DNA of 5,705 nt from Elusimicrobiota bacterium. GTDB taxonomy: Bacteria > Elusimicrobiota > Elusimicrobia > 2-02-FULL-39-32. A program made the position numbers and the translations under genes. This document shows positions 1-5,677 of the stretch, in pieces (within the stretch, counting starts at the first letter, position 1; each line of letters begins with the position of its first letter). The stretch spans positions 1-5,705 of the forward strand of contig JAHFBY010000146.1 in assembly GCA_023249835.1 (NCBI GenBank), read 5' to 3'. A model generated the notes under the pieces. That model made no database searches. It was not told where the DNA came from and saw nothing but the letters and a program-made list of their open reading frames with translations.

Positions 1-167
1 ACAGAATTCACATTCTTCACAAGCCCTTTGTCCTCAATGCGTATACCTCCCACCTCAAAGGAGCTTCGCGCAAAGGCGTTTGCTGTTTTTCCGCTCATTT
101 TGAGCGTCTCTTGCATGGCAGAAAGAGGCCTTAGACTCCCCACTAAATAATACGGACCTGGCGTCAT
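1..167 (-). CDS. Partial hypothetical protein, runs off the left edge
   Basis: An open frame reads leftward from ATG at 167 to the window edge with no stop, giving at least 55 residues, beginning MTPGPYYLVGSLRPLS. I do not recognise the family. It is mostly polar, with a stretch FEVGGIRIEDKGL near the edge. The start is chosen because GGAGGA lies 3 nt upstream, the only good ribosome binding site here; spacing is short but close to the 4 nt seen at the other well-supported starts in the window. The frame is open further upstream to an ATG at 221 (MFRSVLIIMYLMSGPGGV, hydrophobic), 14 nt after the recombinase stop, but AAAGG there abuts the ATG. Direction and proximity suggest it follows the recombinases in the same transcript. 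Start codon and ribosome binding site lie in an inverted repeat. The antisense frame is also open over much of this stretch, so coding status is only moderately supported. Confidence 0.45.
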   Translation of the reverse strand, partial: MTPGPYYLVGSLRPLSAMQETLKMSGKTANAFARSSFEVGGIRIEDKGLVKNVNS

Positions 168-182
168 TACTCCTCCAGGTCC
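154..182. repeat. Perfect 8-bp inverted repeat around the start of the partial ORF
   Basis: GGACCTGG at 154-161 is mirrored exactly by CCAGGTCC at 175-182, with 13 nt between. In leftward mRNA the loop holds an AGGAG sequence and the AUG of the partial ORF, so it could expose or control that start. Extending each arm to 11 bp leaves 9 of 11 positions complementary and a 7-bp centre (cattact at 165-171). That is the usual geometry of a tyrosine recombinase core site (arms of about 11-13 bp, crossover of 6-8 bp). It lies 54 bp past the end of the recombinase genes. The repeat is directly seen; both roles are inference. Confidence 0.6.
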
Positions 183-235
183 AGACATTAAATACATTAT
201 AATTAGTACAGATCTAAACATCCTTTAATTATATT

Positions 236-1210
236 TTATTTTTGGAAATAGTTTACCCTTTTATTTGTCCTTAACGTCCCATGGGGATGACATCTCCGAT
301 GTATCTCTTTTAAGTCTATGGGTTTCACTTGGGTGTATATCTCTGTGCTTTCGATACTCGTATGTCCCAAAATATTTTGAACTCTGGATATATCGGCTCC
401 GCCCTGTACCATGTGCGTGGCAAAGGCGTGCCGGAACATATGAACCATTTGACCGTTGAGCGGACGAACCTTGCTCACGTGTGCGCGAATCAGGTAACTT
501 AACCCGCCCGGCCTTAGTCTTTTGCCTTTGTAACTTACGAATAAAGGCTGACTGTTCTCTGCTTCAAAGCGGCGGCGTGGATAGACAGTACCGCGCTTTC
601 CTTGCTTTAAATATTTTCTTATGAACGCGCACGCTATTTTTCCTAACGGCACAATGCGCTCTTTAGCGCCTTTGCCATTGCGGACCCGTAGTTCTCCTCT
701 GTTTGTGTCCACATCATAAATATCCAAATTAATCAGTTCCATCTTCCTTATACCGCTGGAATAGAGAACCTCCATGATCGCACGGTCGCGCAGTCCATAC
801 TGGAGACCAAGGTTAGGTTGAAGGATAATTTTTTCCAATTCCTCCTGGTTCGGTATGTATTGGGGAAATCGCTGAACTCTTTTGGGATAAGTGAGGTGTG
901 CGGTCGGGTTGCATAACAGGACATGCCGGCGATAAAGCCAGGTAAAGAAAATCTTAATGCAGGCTATATGGCAGATCAGAGTAGATATGGAAAGCGTCTT
1001 TGCAAAGAAATGATGTTTACGGCGCAACAGCCATTGCCGGTATTCTTCGATTAATTCCCTGCTCACTTCTTCCGGATTGTATACGCCTCTTTCTTGGGCA
1101 AACCCTATGAACCTATCCACATAAAATCGTCGTTGCCGAACAGTGTCTTTAGAATACCCTCGTGCAGCCGCCCATTCCAAAAACTCTTTGTGCCATTCCC
1201 TAAGCATCAT
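236..1210 (-). CDS. Tyrosine recombinase (XerC/XerD-like integrase), second of a tandem pair
   Basis: A 324-residue site-specific recombinase that would cut and rejoin DNA through a covalent 3'-phosphotyrosine intermediate. The N-terminal SAM-like core-binding domain covers about residues 5-105; the catalytic domain follows to about 300. All catalytic residues are visible: R155 (SGIRKMEL), K180 (NGKGAKER), H257 and R260 (HMFRH), H283 (LGH) and nucleophile Y292 (IYTQV), with XerD-like spacing after the first histidine. Length is slightly above the usual 300 because of a tail containing RCHPHG. The start is 3 nt after the stop of the upstream recombinase and has no Shine-Dalgarno sequence, so translation probably depends on coupling. 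Two ATGs are adjacent (1210 and 1207). The pair suggests a heteromeric recombinase like XerC/XerD or the two recombinases of Tn554. Target site unknown. Family assignment is secure; partnership is inference. Confidence 0.95.
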   Translation of the reverse strand: MMLREWHKEFLEWAAARGYSKDTVRQRRFYVDRFIGFAQERGVYNPEEVSRELIEEYRQWLLRRKHHFFAKTLSISTLICHIACIKIFFTWLYRRHVLLCNPTAHLTYPKRVQRFPQYIPNQEELEKIILQPNLGLQYGLRDRAIMEVLYSSGIRKMELINLDIYDVDTNRGELRVRNGKGAKERIVPLGKIACAFIRKYLKQGKRGTVYPRRRFEAENSQPLFVSYKGKRLRPGGLSYLIRAHVSKVRPLNGQMVHMFRHAFATHMVQGGADISRVQNILGHTSIESTEIYTQVKPIDLKEIHRRCHPHGTLRTNKRVNYFQK

Positions 1211-1213
1211 TGT

Positions 1214-2164
1214 TTATGGTTTCTTGCGCTCGCGCGGGTGACACCTCTTCAACTCCTTTTTTAAATCGCCAATCTCCACGTGCGTGTATATTTGAGTGCT
1301 GACCAGACTTTTGTGGCCTAACAACGCCTGAATATGCCGAATGTTTGCCCGCCCTTGCAGCAGATGTGTGGCGCAAGTGTGCCGAAACCCGTGCGTGGTC
1401 ACCCGCTTCTTCAAACCCGCGCGGTTTACATATTTCTTAACGATATATTTATTTAAAGTGTACCCGCAAAGTTGCCGCTTGTGCCGGCTTAAAAACAAAT
1501 ATCCAGGATCTTCCCGGTCATTTAAGATCTTTCCTCGCGCTTCTTTAAGATAGAGCTCTACGTATTTCCCAGCGATCTCTCCCAACGGCGTTACCCGGTC
1601 TTTTCCACCTTTCCCCTGCCTTACCCGCACTTCCCCTTCATTTACGTTTACGTCGTATATCGTCAAGTTCCGCAGCTCTTGGTTCCTTAACCCGCTGGAG
1701 TATAATAGTTCCAGGATGGCTCGATCCCTTAACCCGTATACCGTATCAACGTCCGGAGCGTTCAACACTTTTTCCACCTCTTTTTTAGACATTACGCCTA
1801 CAGGCAGCCTTTGTTTCTGTTTTGGCAGCTCCAGCCAGGCAGTCGGGTCTGCCAATAGCTCTCCTTTTTGAACCAGCCATTGGCAGAACTTTTTTAAGCT
1901 CACCAAAATATGCAATTGCGAGGTCAAACTTAAGGTCTTAACCCGTTTGCCGGCCATAGAATACAAATGCATTTGATATTTATTCACCGTCTCGCCCGTA
2001 ACCTCGGATAAACTCTCTTCTTCCCTATTCTTTAGAAATTCCAAATAGTATTCTAAACCCCATCCATCTAGTTCCCTCTGTTTTGCGCTATAACCCTTCG
2101 CTTCCCGCTCATACAGGAATTTCTCTATTAACACCCGAACTTGACTAATTATTTCCTCTGTCAT
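1214..2164 (-). CDS. Tyrosine recombinase (XerC/XerD-like integrase), first of a tandem pair
   Basis: A 316-residue recombinase of the same family as its downstream neighbour. Core-binding domain is about residues 5-115, catalytic domain about 130-305. Catalytic residues are R160 (SGLRNQEL), K185 (QGKGGKDR), H258 and R261 (HGFRH), H284 (LGH) and Y293 (IYTHV). In a 65-residue gap-free stretch of the catalytic domain starting YGLRDRAI, 42 positions match the neighbour by eye, so the two are clear paralogues, and both end in a CHP-containing tail (RCHPRE here). The start at 2164 is fixed by an in-frame TAG four codons upstream. It has only a weak GGGG as ribosome binding site, and a hairpin overlaps the ATG, so expression may be kept low. 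A 158-bp spacer separates it from the primase gene, with no clear terminator, so co-transcription is possible. Confidence 0.95.
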   Translation of the reverse strand: MTEEIISQVRVLIEKFLYEREAKGYSAKQRELDGWGLEYYLEFLKNREEESLSEVTGETVNKYQMHLYSMAGKRVKTLSLTSQLHILVSLKKFCQWLVQKGELLADPTAWLELPKQKQRLPVGVMSKKEVEKVLNAPDVDTVYGLRDRAILELLYSSGLRNQELRNLTIYDVNVNEGEVRVRQGKGGKDRVTPLGEIAGKYVELYLKEARGKILNDREDPGYLFLSRHKRQLCGYTLNKYIVKKYVNRAGLKKRVTTHGFRHTCATHLLQGRANIRHIQALLGHKSLVSTQIYTHVEIGDLKKELKRCHPRERKKP

Positions 2165-2177
2165 AGCGCCCCGCTAT
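2163..2177 (-). promoter_or_regulatory. Hairpin over the start codon of the first recombinase
   Basis: The leftward mRNA reads ATAGCG-GGG-CGCTAT-G, a perfect 6-bp stem with a 3-nt loop. The first two bases of the ATG are in the stem, and the only Shine-Dalgarno-like run (GGGG) is in the loop and its closing pair. This would hinder ribosome access. The stem is seen directly; a regulatory role is inferred. Confidence 0.45.
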
Positions 2178-2226
2178 CTTGCCCGTCCGGCTCTTTTGAA
2201 TTTATACACCATACCTCTCCATGTTT

Positions 2227-2243
2227 TTCGCGCGAAGCGCGAA
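2227..2243. repeat. Short GC-rich hairpin in the primase-recombinase spacer
   Basis: TTCGCGC (2227-2233) and GCGCGAA (2237-2243) form a perfect 7-bp inverted repeat around GAA. In the direction of transcription it is followed by an A run rather than a T run, so it does not look like an intrinsic terminator. A second, smaller hairpin lies at 2269-2282 (AGCTG/CAGCT, 4-nt loop). Confidence 0.55.
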
Positions 2244-2287
2244 GTTAGGGATTTCAATTTCATTTATCAGCTGGAAACAGCTTCGCA

Positions 2288-2320
2288 CCCCATTCCGCGA
2301 AGTTCCGCGAAGCCGTGAAG
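2288..2320. repeat. Repeat block A, left of the primase operon
   Basis: The block starts with CCCCATTCCG and ends with CCGTGAAG. Both words recur exactly and in the same order in block B at 5355-5398, on the far side of the primase operon. The middle holds the 10-bp word TTCCGCGAAG twice in tandem (2293-2302 and 2303-2312). The block ends 3 bp past the primase stop codon. It could be a recombination site or a dispersed intergenic repeat. Confidence 0.5.
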
Positions 2321-2322
2321 TT

Positions 2323-4809
2323 TTATGCAGAGGCTAGTCTACTTTGCAGTTTTCGTACCAACTCTTCCGGCGTGGTCAGTCCCATCACGATCTTTTCCGC
2401 GCCGATGCTCCGTTCCCTCAATTGATATCGGTATCCTTTGCCTTGCTTGCCTTCCACCGCTTGCAAATATTCCAGGCTTACCAAATCGTTCAGAAGCTCT
2501 CTTAACCGCGTATCGGGAATCCCGCTTTTCTCCCGAATCTGCCGGCGCGTTGTCTCCACCCTGTCCTTTAACAACTCTTCCACCTGCTTTAACAGTTCTC
2601 GCTGCGGTTTTTTTAGCTCCGTTAAACTCTCCCCCATCACCTCTTTAGCGAGACTGTAAGCGGTTTGATAGTCCTCCACTGTGGACTCAATGTATTCCGC
2701 GCTGTCAGCGGACTCATCAAACTTCTTTAGGCTCCGTTGGTGCTGGTAGAGGAACGTGACCCCTTCAATCAAATTTAAAAAACGCAGGTTGTCCCTCCGG
2801 GTCCTGAGCCATTGCGCTGGAAACTCTAACTCTTCCGCGTAAGGGTTCACCACCTTCACCTTCTTTAATAACCTCTGCATATTGTGGTGCCTCTTTATAA
2901 TGCGCTCTGCCCTCTCTTTTTTCTTTAACCCGCCCAGGGTCTTGCTCTCCTTTTGCAGTTTCTGAATGCGCTCGGTTTGTTCCCGGCTTTCATCTAGGTA
3001 CAGCTCAATGCAGCGCGTAGCGTTTTCCTCGTTTATCCTCGGCCGCGTGGTGGTCTCAATGTAGGCCACCGGCCCTTCTACCTCAAAGGTCATGGTCTTG
3101 ATTTTGCCCGTGCTCGGATCCTTCATCGGCACCGCTTGCACCAGCTTTTTTTTCGACTGCAACGTGCGGATGCTATAGTCCGCGTTCTCCGCTCCCTGCC
3201 GCTCCTCAATGATCAGAAGTTTTCCTTTTAAACCTGTGCGTTCCATATAAAATAGCGCGAGCATCGTCAAACGCGAGTACATCACCACGTCTTCTGGCGG
3301 CGTCAACCTCTCAATCGTTTCTGCTAGCACGCTCTTGCCCGCTCCGGACTGACTGTTGATCACGCAGCTTAAAGGGTCGTCTAGTTTGCGCGAGATCCCC
3401 ACCAGATACCCAATAGCCTTATTCGCTTCCTCCCCCACATACCCCACTTCGTCCATCTCCTCCAAAATGTCCGCCAACAGCGTTGGGCTTTTTAATGCAG
3501 CCAATGCTTCCCTCTCTTCTTCCGCGCTCATCTTTGCCCGCTCTTGCGGCTCTTTATCCTCACCCAGCTGTAGCCGCGCCCGTTCCAGTTCCGCGATCAT
3601 CCGGTTTAACTCACCTTCCATCTCGCCTTCTTCCGCTTTAAAGATCTTCCGGCATTGTCCCACGAACACGCTCCGCGATTTTGACGAGTACAAGTCTAGC
3701 GTGTCCAAATGGCACGCGCCATTTTCTCCCTCGTTTCCATCCTTACTAGACTTAGTTTCCGCTTTTACGGTCACGCGCATATGTTCCCAGTTGTTCGCCG
3801 TCAATCCCCGCACGCGGTACCGCCTTTTCTCAAATTCAAAATAAATCCCGTCTTCCCGCTCTTCTGCCTTGCCCCTTCCCCTTCCATCATGGACGGCGCT
3901 TGCGATCACAGCTCCGCCGCTTGCCGCTTCCGCTTTGCTTGGGACACTCACTATTATGCGCGCATCGTTTTTTTCGGCGCTTTGTAGAAAATATCCTTTA
4001 CACTCTTCCGCGCTCATCCCCTTTTGCAAAGCATCGTTGACGTCCTTGTACTTTTCCGGCAAAAACACGTCCCGCACTTGCGCGCCGGTTTGTTCAATCC
4101 TTTCCCGGATGCGCTTGCGCGCCGACTGCCCCGCTTCGTCATTGTCCAAACAGACCAGCATCCTCTCTGTCCGGCAGTCCCTCATAAACTGTAAGTGGTC
4201 CTCGCTTAAACCCTCCACCCCGTAGAGCGCCGCTACGTTGTGTATTCCAAGCTCCTGTAAACTGAGCGCGTCCATGATAGATTCCGTCAGCACTACCTCC
4301 CGAAACGCTTTAAACGCTTGCCAGTTCCACACGCTTTGCCTCGGTCCCGGCAGATACAAATGCTTTACCCCGCTTTCCGGGTTCACGTTCCGACCGTAGA
4401 AGTTCACCACCGCGCCGTTTCTATCGTACACCGGAAACACCACGCAGTTGTAAAACCGTTCGTTTCCTTTCTCATTTAATAGTCCCGCTTCTTTTAAGGC
4501 TTGCGCTGCTTGGTGAGCTTCCTCTTCCGGCAGCATCCGTTTTAACCTTCCATCCACAAACCCGATCTTGTGCCGTTTTAAAAGCTCTTCGTCTTTAAAT
4601 CCCCGCCCAGCCAGATAATTTACCCCGCGCTTTACCTCGCACATTGCCTGGTGGTACACTTCCGCGGCGCGCCGCAGCATATCGCCGCGGTTTAACCCGC
4701 TTTTTTTCTGTGGCGACCCCTCGCTTCCATGAGTTACCCCTCCAAACCCCGCTCGCTGGCATAGCTTTTCATAAGCGTCTTTAAATCCACGCTTCTCATA
4801 CTCCATCAC
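2323..4809 (-). CDS. Primase-ATPase, main part: TOPRIM core, P-loop ATPase, winged helix (frameshifted from its zinc finger)
   Basis: An 828-residue replication protein with a DnaG-type primase core and an attached ATPase. By residue: primase core about 40-280, with TOPRIM acidic residues E176 (LTESIMDAL), D222 and D224 (LDNDEAG), then DVNDAL near 256; variable linker about 285-440; ATPase about 440-610, with Walker A SQSGAGKS ending at S493 (first glycine replaced by serine) and Walker B LLIIEE at 531-536; an RTRRDNLRFL block at 669; a probable C-terminal winged helix about 740-800. From memory, primases with this ATPase block occur in mobile elements beside tyrosine recombinases. The nominal GTG start at 4809 is not believable: it has no ribosome binding site and lies inside the zinc finger. 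The frame stays open upstream to about 4863 and encodes RLWHCFGC, the second zinc-finger half. Role inferred: priming, and possibly unwinding, for element replication. Confidence 0.85.
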   Translation of the reverse strand: MMEYEKRGFKDAYEKLCQRAGFGGVTHGSEGSPQKKSGLNRGDMLRRAAEVYHQAMCEVKRGVNYLAGRGFKDEELLKRHKIGFVDGRLKRMLPEEEAHQAAQALKEAGLLNEKGNERFYNCVVFPVYDRNGAVVNFYGRNVNPESGVKHLYLPGPRQSVWNWQAFKAFREVVLTESIMDALSLQELGIHNVAALYGVEGLSEDHLQFMRDCRTERMLVCLDNDEAGQSARKRIRERIEQTGAQVRDVFLPEKYKDVNDALQKGMSAEECKGYFLQSAEKNDARIIVSVPSKAEAASGGAVIASAVHDGRGRGKAEEREDGIYFEFEKRRYRVRGLTANNWEHMRVTVKAETKSSKDGNEGENGACHLDTLDLYSSKSRSVFVGQCRKIFKAEEGEMEGELNRMIAELERARLQLGEDKEPQERAKMSAEEEREALAALKSPTLLADILEEMDEVGYVGEEANKAIGYLVGISRKLDDPLSCVINSQSGAGKSVLAETIERLTPPEDVVMYSRLTMLALFYMERTGLKGKLLIIEERQGAENADYSIRTLQSKKKLVQAVPMKDPSTGKIKTMTFEVEGPVAYIETTTRPRINEENATRCIELYLDESREQTERIQKLQKESKTLGGLKKKERAERIIKRHHNMQRLLKKVKVVNPYAEELEFPAQWLRTRRDNLRFLNLIEGVTFLYQHQRSLKKFDESADSAEYIESTVEDYQTAYSLAKEVMGESLTELKKPQRELLKQVEELLKDRVETTRRQIREKSGIPDTRLRELLNDLVSLEYLQAVEGKQGKGYRYQLRERSIGAEKIVMGLTTPEELVRKLQSRLASA

Positions 4810-4858
4810 AAAGTCTAAAACGTTTCCGCACTTGTTGCACCCAAAACAATGCCACAGC

Positions 4859-4863
4859 CTATT
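4859..4863 (-). other. Frameshift joint inside the primase zinc finger
   Basis: Leftward sequence reads GGC AAA TAG GCT in the upstream frame, and GGC AAA (T) AGG CTG TGG CAT TGT gives KGK-RLWHCFGC if one base is skipped. The shift is +1, equal to one surplus base between SMSW and RLWHC. A purine-rich GAAAGG lies just before AAA TAG, loosely like the prfB frameshift site. The likeliest readings are a one-base insertion or a sequencing error; programmed frameshifting is possible but unproven. Confidence 0.8.
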
Positions 4864-5038
4864 TGCCTTTCTTCCAACTCATCGATAAACTGGGAGTCTT
4901 GTCCTCATGGAACGGACAACGCGTTAGGTAGTTCTCTGGGCCCGACGCCTTCACAACTAGTCCGTATCCTTGCAGCAGTTCCGGCAGGTTCACTCTTTTA
5001 ATCGCTTCGTACTCTATGCTCTCAATCTTCATCTCCAT
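4859..5038 (-). CDS. N-terminal fragment of the primase: first half of the CHC2 zinc finger
   Basis: A 59-residue frame starting MEMKIESIEYEAIKRVNL and containing CPFHEDKTPSLSMSW, which is the first half of a DnaG CHC2 zinc finger (C41, H44). It then hits TAG. The missing half (WHCFGC) follows at once in another frame and continues into the 828-codon primase, so this is the amino end of one protein of about 900 residues. The zinc finger binds single-stranded template DNA in DnaG-type primases. The start at 5038 is preceded by GGGAGGTGAG, an excellent ribosome binding site at 4-nt spacing; ATG 5032 is an alternative. An earlier ATG at 5086 would overlap the upstream gene and lacks a comparable site. 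The upstream gene ends 14 nt away, so the two are probably co-transcribed. Confidence 0.8.
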   Translation of the reverse strand: MEMKIESIEYEAIKRVNLPELLQGYGLVVKASGPENYLTRCPFHEDKTPSLSMSWKKGK

Positions 5039-5052
5039 CTCACCTCCCTTCT

Positions 5053-5328
5053 TTAATCCGCCCTTGTCCCCGCTGTCGGTCTGCAACGCTCTCCACGATC
5101 TCCGAAGATCACCTCCTTTAAGTGCAGCACGCTGGATTTCAATCGCGCCACGTTACACACTGCCCGCCCGCTGATAAACGCTTGCGACAGCTCTTCTACC
5201 CCGTCCCCCTTTAAACAAAAGATCACTTCCCGCTTCCCGTTGCGTTCCTGCACTCTCACCCGCTCCAACCAACCTCCCTCGCTTAACACGTACGCGCTCT
5301 GCCACAAGTCTTTGGTCTCTACTCCCAT
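5053..5328 (-). CDS. Small protein resembling DUF5659
   Basis: A 91-residue soluble protein beginning MGVETKDLWQSAYVL. From memory its pattern fits DUF5659: an N-terminal TKDLWxxAYxLxxGG, two strands with charged turns (RVRVQERNGKREVIFCL), a helix VEELSQAFISGRAVCN and a final helix with LHLKEVIF. Function of that domain is unknown; similar small proteins occur in phage and mobile-element replication regions. The start at 5328 is chosen for AGGAGG 4 nt upstream; the frame is open back to ATG 5451, but that stretch has no ribosome binding site and covers a GC-rich hairpin and repeat block. It is the first gene of the leftward operon, 14 nt before the primase start, and the primase ribosome binding site begins just past its stop. 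It may be a primase accessory factor or DNA-binding protein; this is inference. Confidence 0.75.
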   Translation of the reverse strand: MGVETKDLWQSAYVLSEGGWLERVRVQERNGKREVIFCLKGDGVEELSQAFISGRAVCNVARLKSSVLHLKEVIFGDRGERCRPTAGTRAD

Positions 5329-5332
5329 CGTT

Positions 5333-5338
5333 CCTCCT
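5333..5338 (-). promoter_or_regulatory. Ribosome binding site deciding the DUF5659-like start
   Basis: Leftward AAAAGGAGG followed by AACG and ATG at 5328. This is a full-strength Shine-Dalgarno match and rules against the upstream ATG at 5451. Confidence 0.8.
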
Positions 5339-5345
5339 TTTCTAG

Positions 5346-5358
5346 GGGGCACCGCCCC
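5346..5358 (-). promoter_or_regulatory. Leader hairpin just upstream of the first ribosome binding site
   Basis: Leftward RNA reads GGGGC-GGU-GCCCC, a 5-bp all-GC stem with a 3-nt loop, ending 7 nt before the AGGAGG of the first operon gene. It may shape access to the ribosome binding site. There is no T run, so it is not a typical terminator. It overlaps the start of repeat block B. Confidence 0.4.
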
Positions 5359-5398
5359 ATTCCGTGACCCTCTCCGTCGAAGAGCCGTTCCCGTGAAG
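5355..5398. repeat. Repeat block B, right of the primase operon
   Basis: CCCCATTCCG (5355-5364) and CCGTGAAG (5391-5398) match block A (2288-2320) exactly and in the same order; the middle is 26 nt here against 15 nt in block A. GCACC shortly before and ATGCA shortly after are also found beside both blocks. The two copies bracket the DUF5659-like and primase genes. Confidence 0.45.
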
Positions 5399-5539
5399 AT
5401 GCATTTTTCCCTGCCGCAGAAAACTAATTGTTGACGGTAAACATGCCTCATTAATGCGTTTTTTGATCATTTTTTAAAACCGTGTCAATAGGGTCTTAAA
5501 GATTTTTTAAAGCGTTTTAAAAGCCATTGAATTTGCCTT

Positions 5540-5570
5540 AGTATACTACATATATGTACCATGAAGTCAA
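5540..5570 (-). promoter_or_regulatory. Candidate sigma-70-type promoter for the primase operon
   Basis: Leftward TTGACT (5570-5565) is a good -35. For the -10, TAGTAT (5548-5543) gives a 16-nt spacer, or TATACT (5545-5540) a 19-nt spacer. Transcription would begin near 5533 and leave a leader of roughly 200 nt. The spacing is not ideal for either box, so this is only a candidate. Confidence 0.4.
5547..5558. promoter_or_regulatory. 12-bp perfect palindrome in the promoter spacer
   Basis: TACATATATGTA is its own reverse complement and sits between the proposed -35 and -10 boxes. A dimeric repressor bound there would block the promoter. AT-rich palindromes arise by chance fairly easily, so the operator role is tentative. 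Confidence 0.35.
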
Positions 5571-5589
5571 ACTTGTTCTACAGTTGCGT

Positions 5590-5677
5590 AATTTAATCCA
5601 AACCTGCCACTAGTTTAATTCAAAGTTGCCACCAGTTTAAAGCAAACCTGCCACCAGTTTAATCCAAAGCTGCCACT
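5590..5677. repeat. Four tandem 22-bp direct repeats (IS21-type end or iterons)
   Basis: Units lie at 5590-5611, 5612-5633, 5634-5655 and 5656-5677, each opening A[AG]TTTAA and closing TGCCAC[CT], with CAAA in the middle and no spacer. From memory, the motif (GGTGGCAG with TTTAAACTGG on the other strand) resembles the multiple subterminal transposase-binding repeats of IS21-family elements, whose body would then lie to the right. The alternative is a 22-bp iteron array of a replication origin, plausible next to an AT-rich leader and a primase gene. No transposase is visible in the window. Confidence 0.6.

Larger units (their letters stand above)
5399..5589. other. Gene-free AT-rich leader and promoter region
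   Basis: No credible gene on either strand. The part from about 5455 to 5530 is AT-rich, with the word ATTTTTTAAA at 5469-5478 and 5502-5511 (33 bp apart, about three helical turns) and a TTTTAAAA palindrome near 5515. It contains the candidate operon promoter. Such AT-rich DNA beside repeats would also suit an origin unwinding region, but nothing proves one. Confidence 0.4.

Noticed and set aside
2200..2222. Separate recombinase promoter with TATAAA as -10 in the spacer
   Set aside because: No -35 hexamer at a suitable distance and no proper extended -10, so read-through from the primase operon is the simpler view.
2227..2243. Intrinsic terminator after the primase gene
   Set aside because: In the direction of transcription the hairpin is followed by A residues, not T, and it lies far past the stop codon.
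2325..2659. Two overlapping plus-strand open frames opposite the primase C-terminus
   Set aside because: No family resemblance or promoter context, and they oppose a clear coding region encoding the winged-helix end.
3356..3844. Plus-strand open frame of 162 codons
   Set aside because: It lies wholly antisense to the primase-ATPase and has serine-rich, low-complexity composition typical of a shadow frame.
5053..5451. Longer start (ATG 5451) for the DUF5659-like gene, adding 41 residues
   Set aside because: No ribosome binding site at 5451, and the added part covers a hairpin and a repeat block; ATG 5328 has AGGAGG at 4 nt.
5430..5456. Rightward promoter TTGACG ... TAATGC
   Set aside because: Spacer is only 15 nt, the -10 is poor, and there is no plus-strand gene downstream.
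5460..5488. Promoter built on the perfect TTGACA (5488-5483, minus strand)
   Set aside because: At 16-18 nt downstream there is only CAAAAA-like sequence, with no acceptable -10 box.
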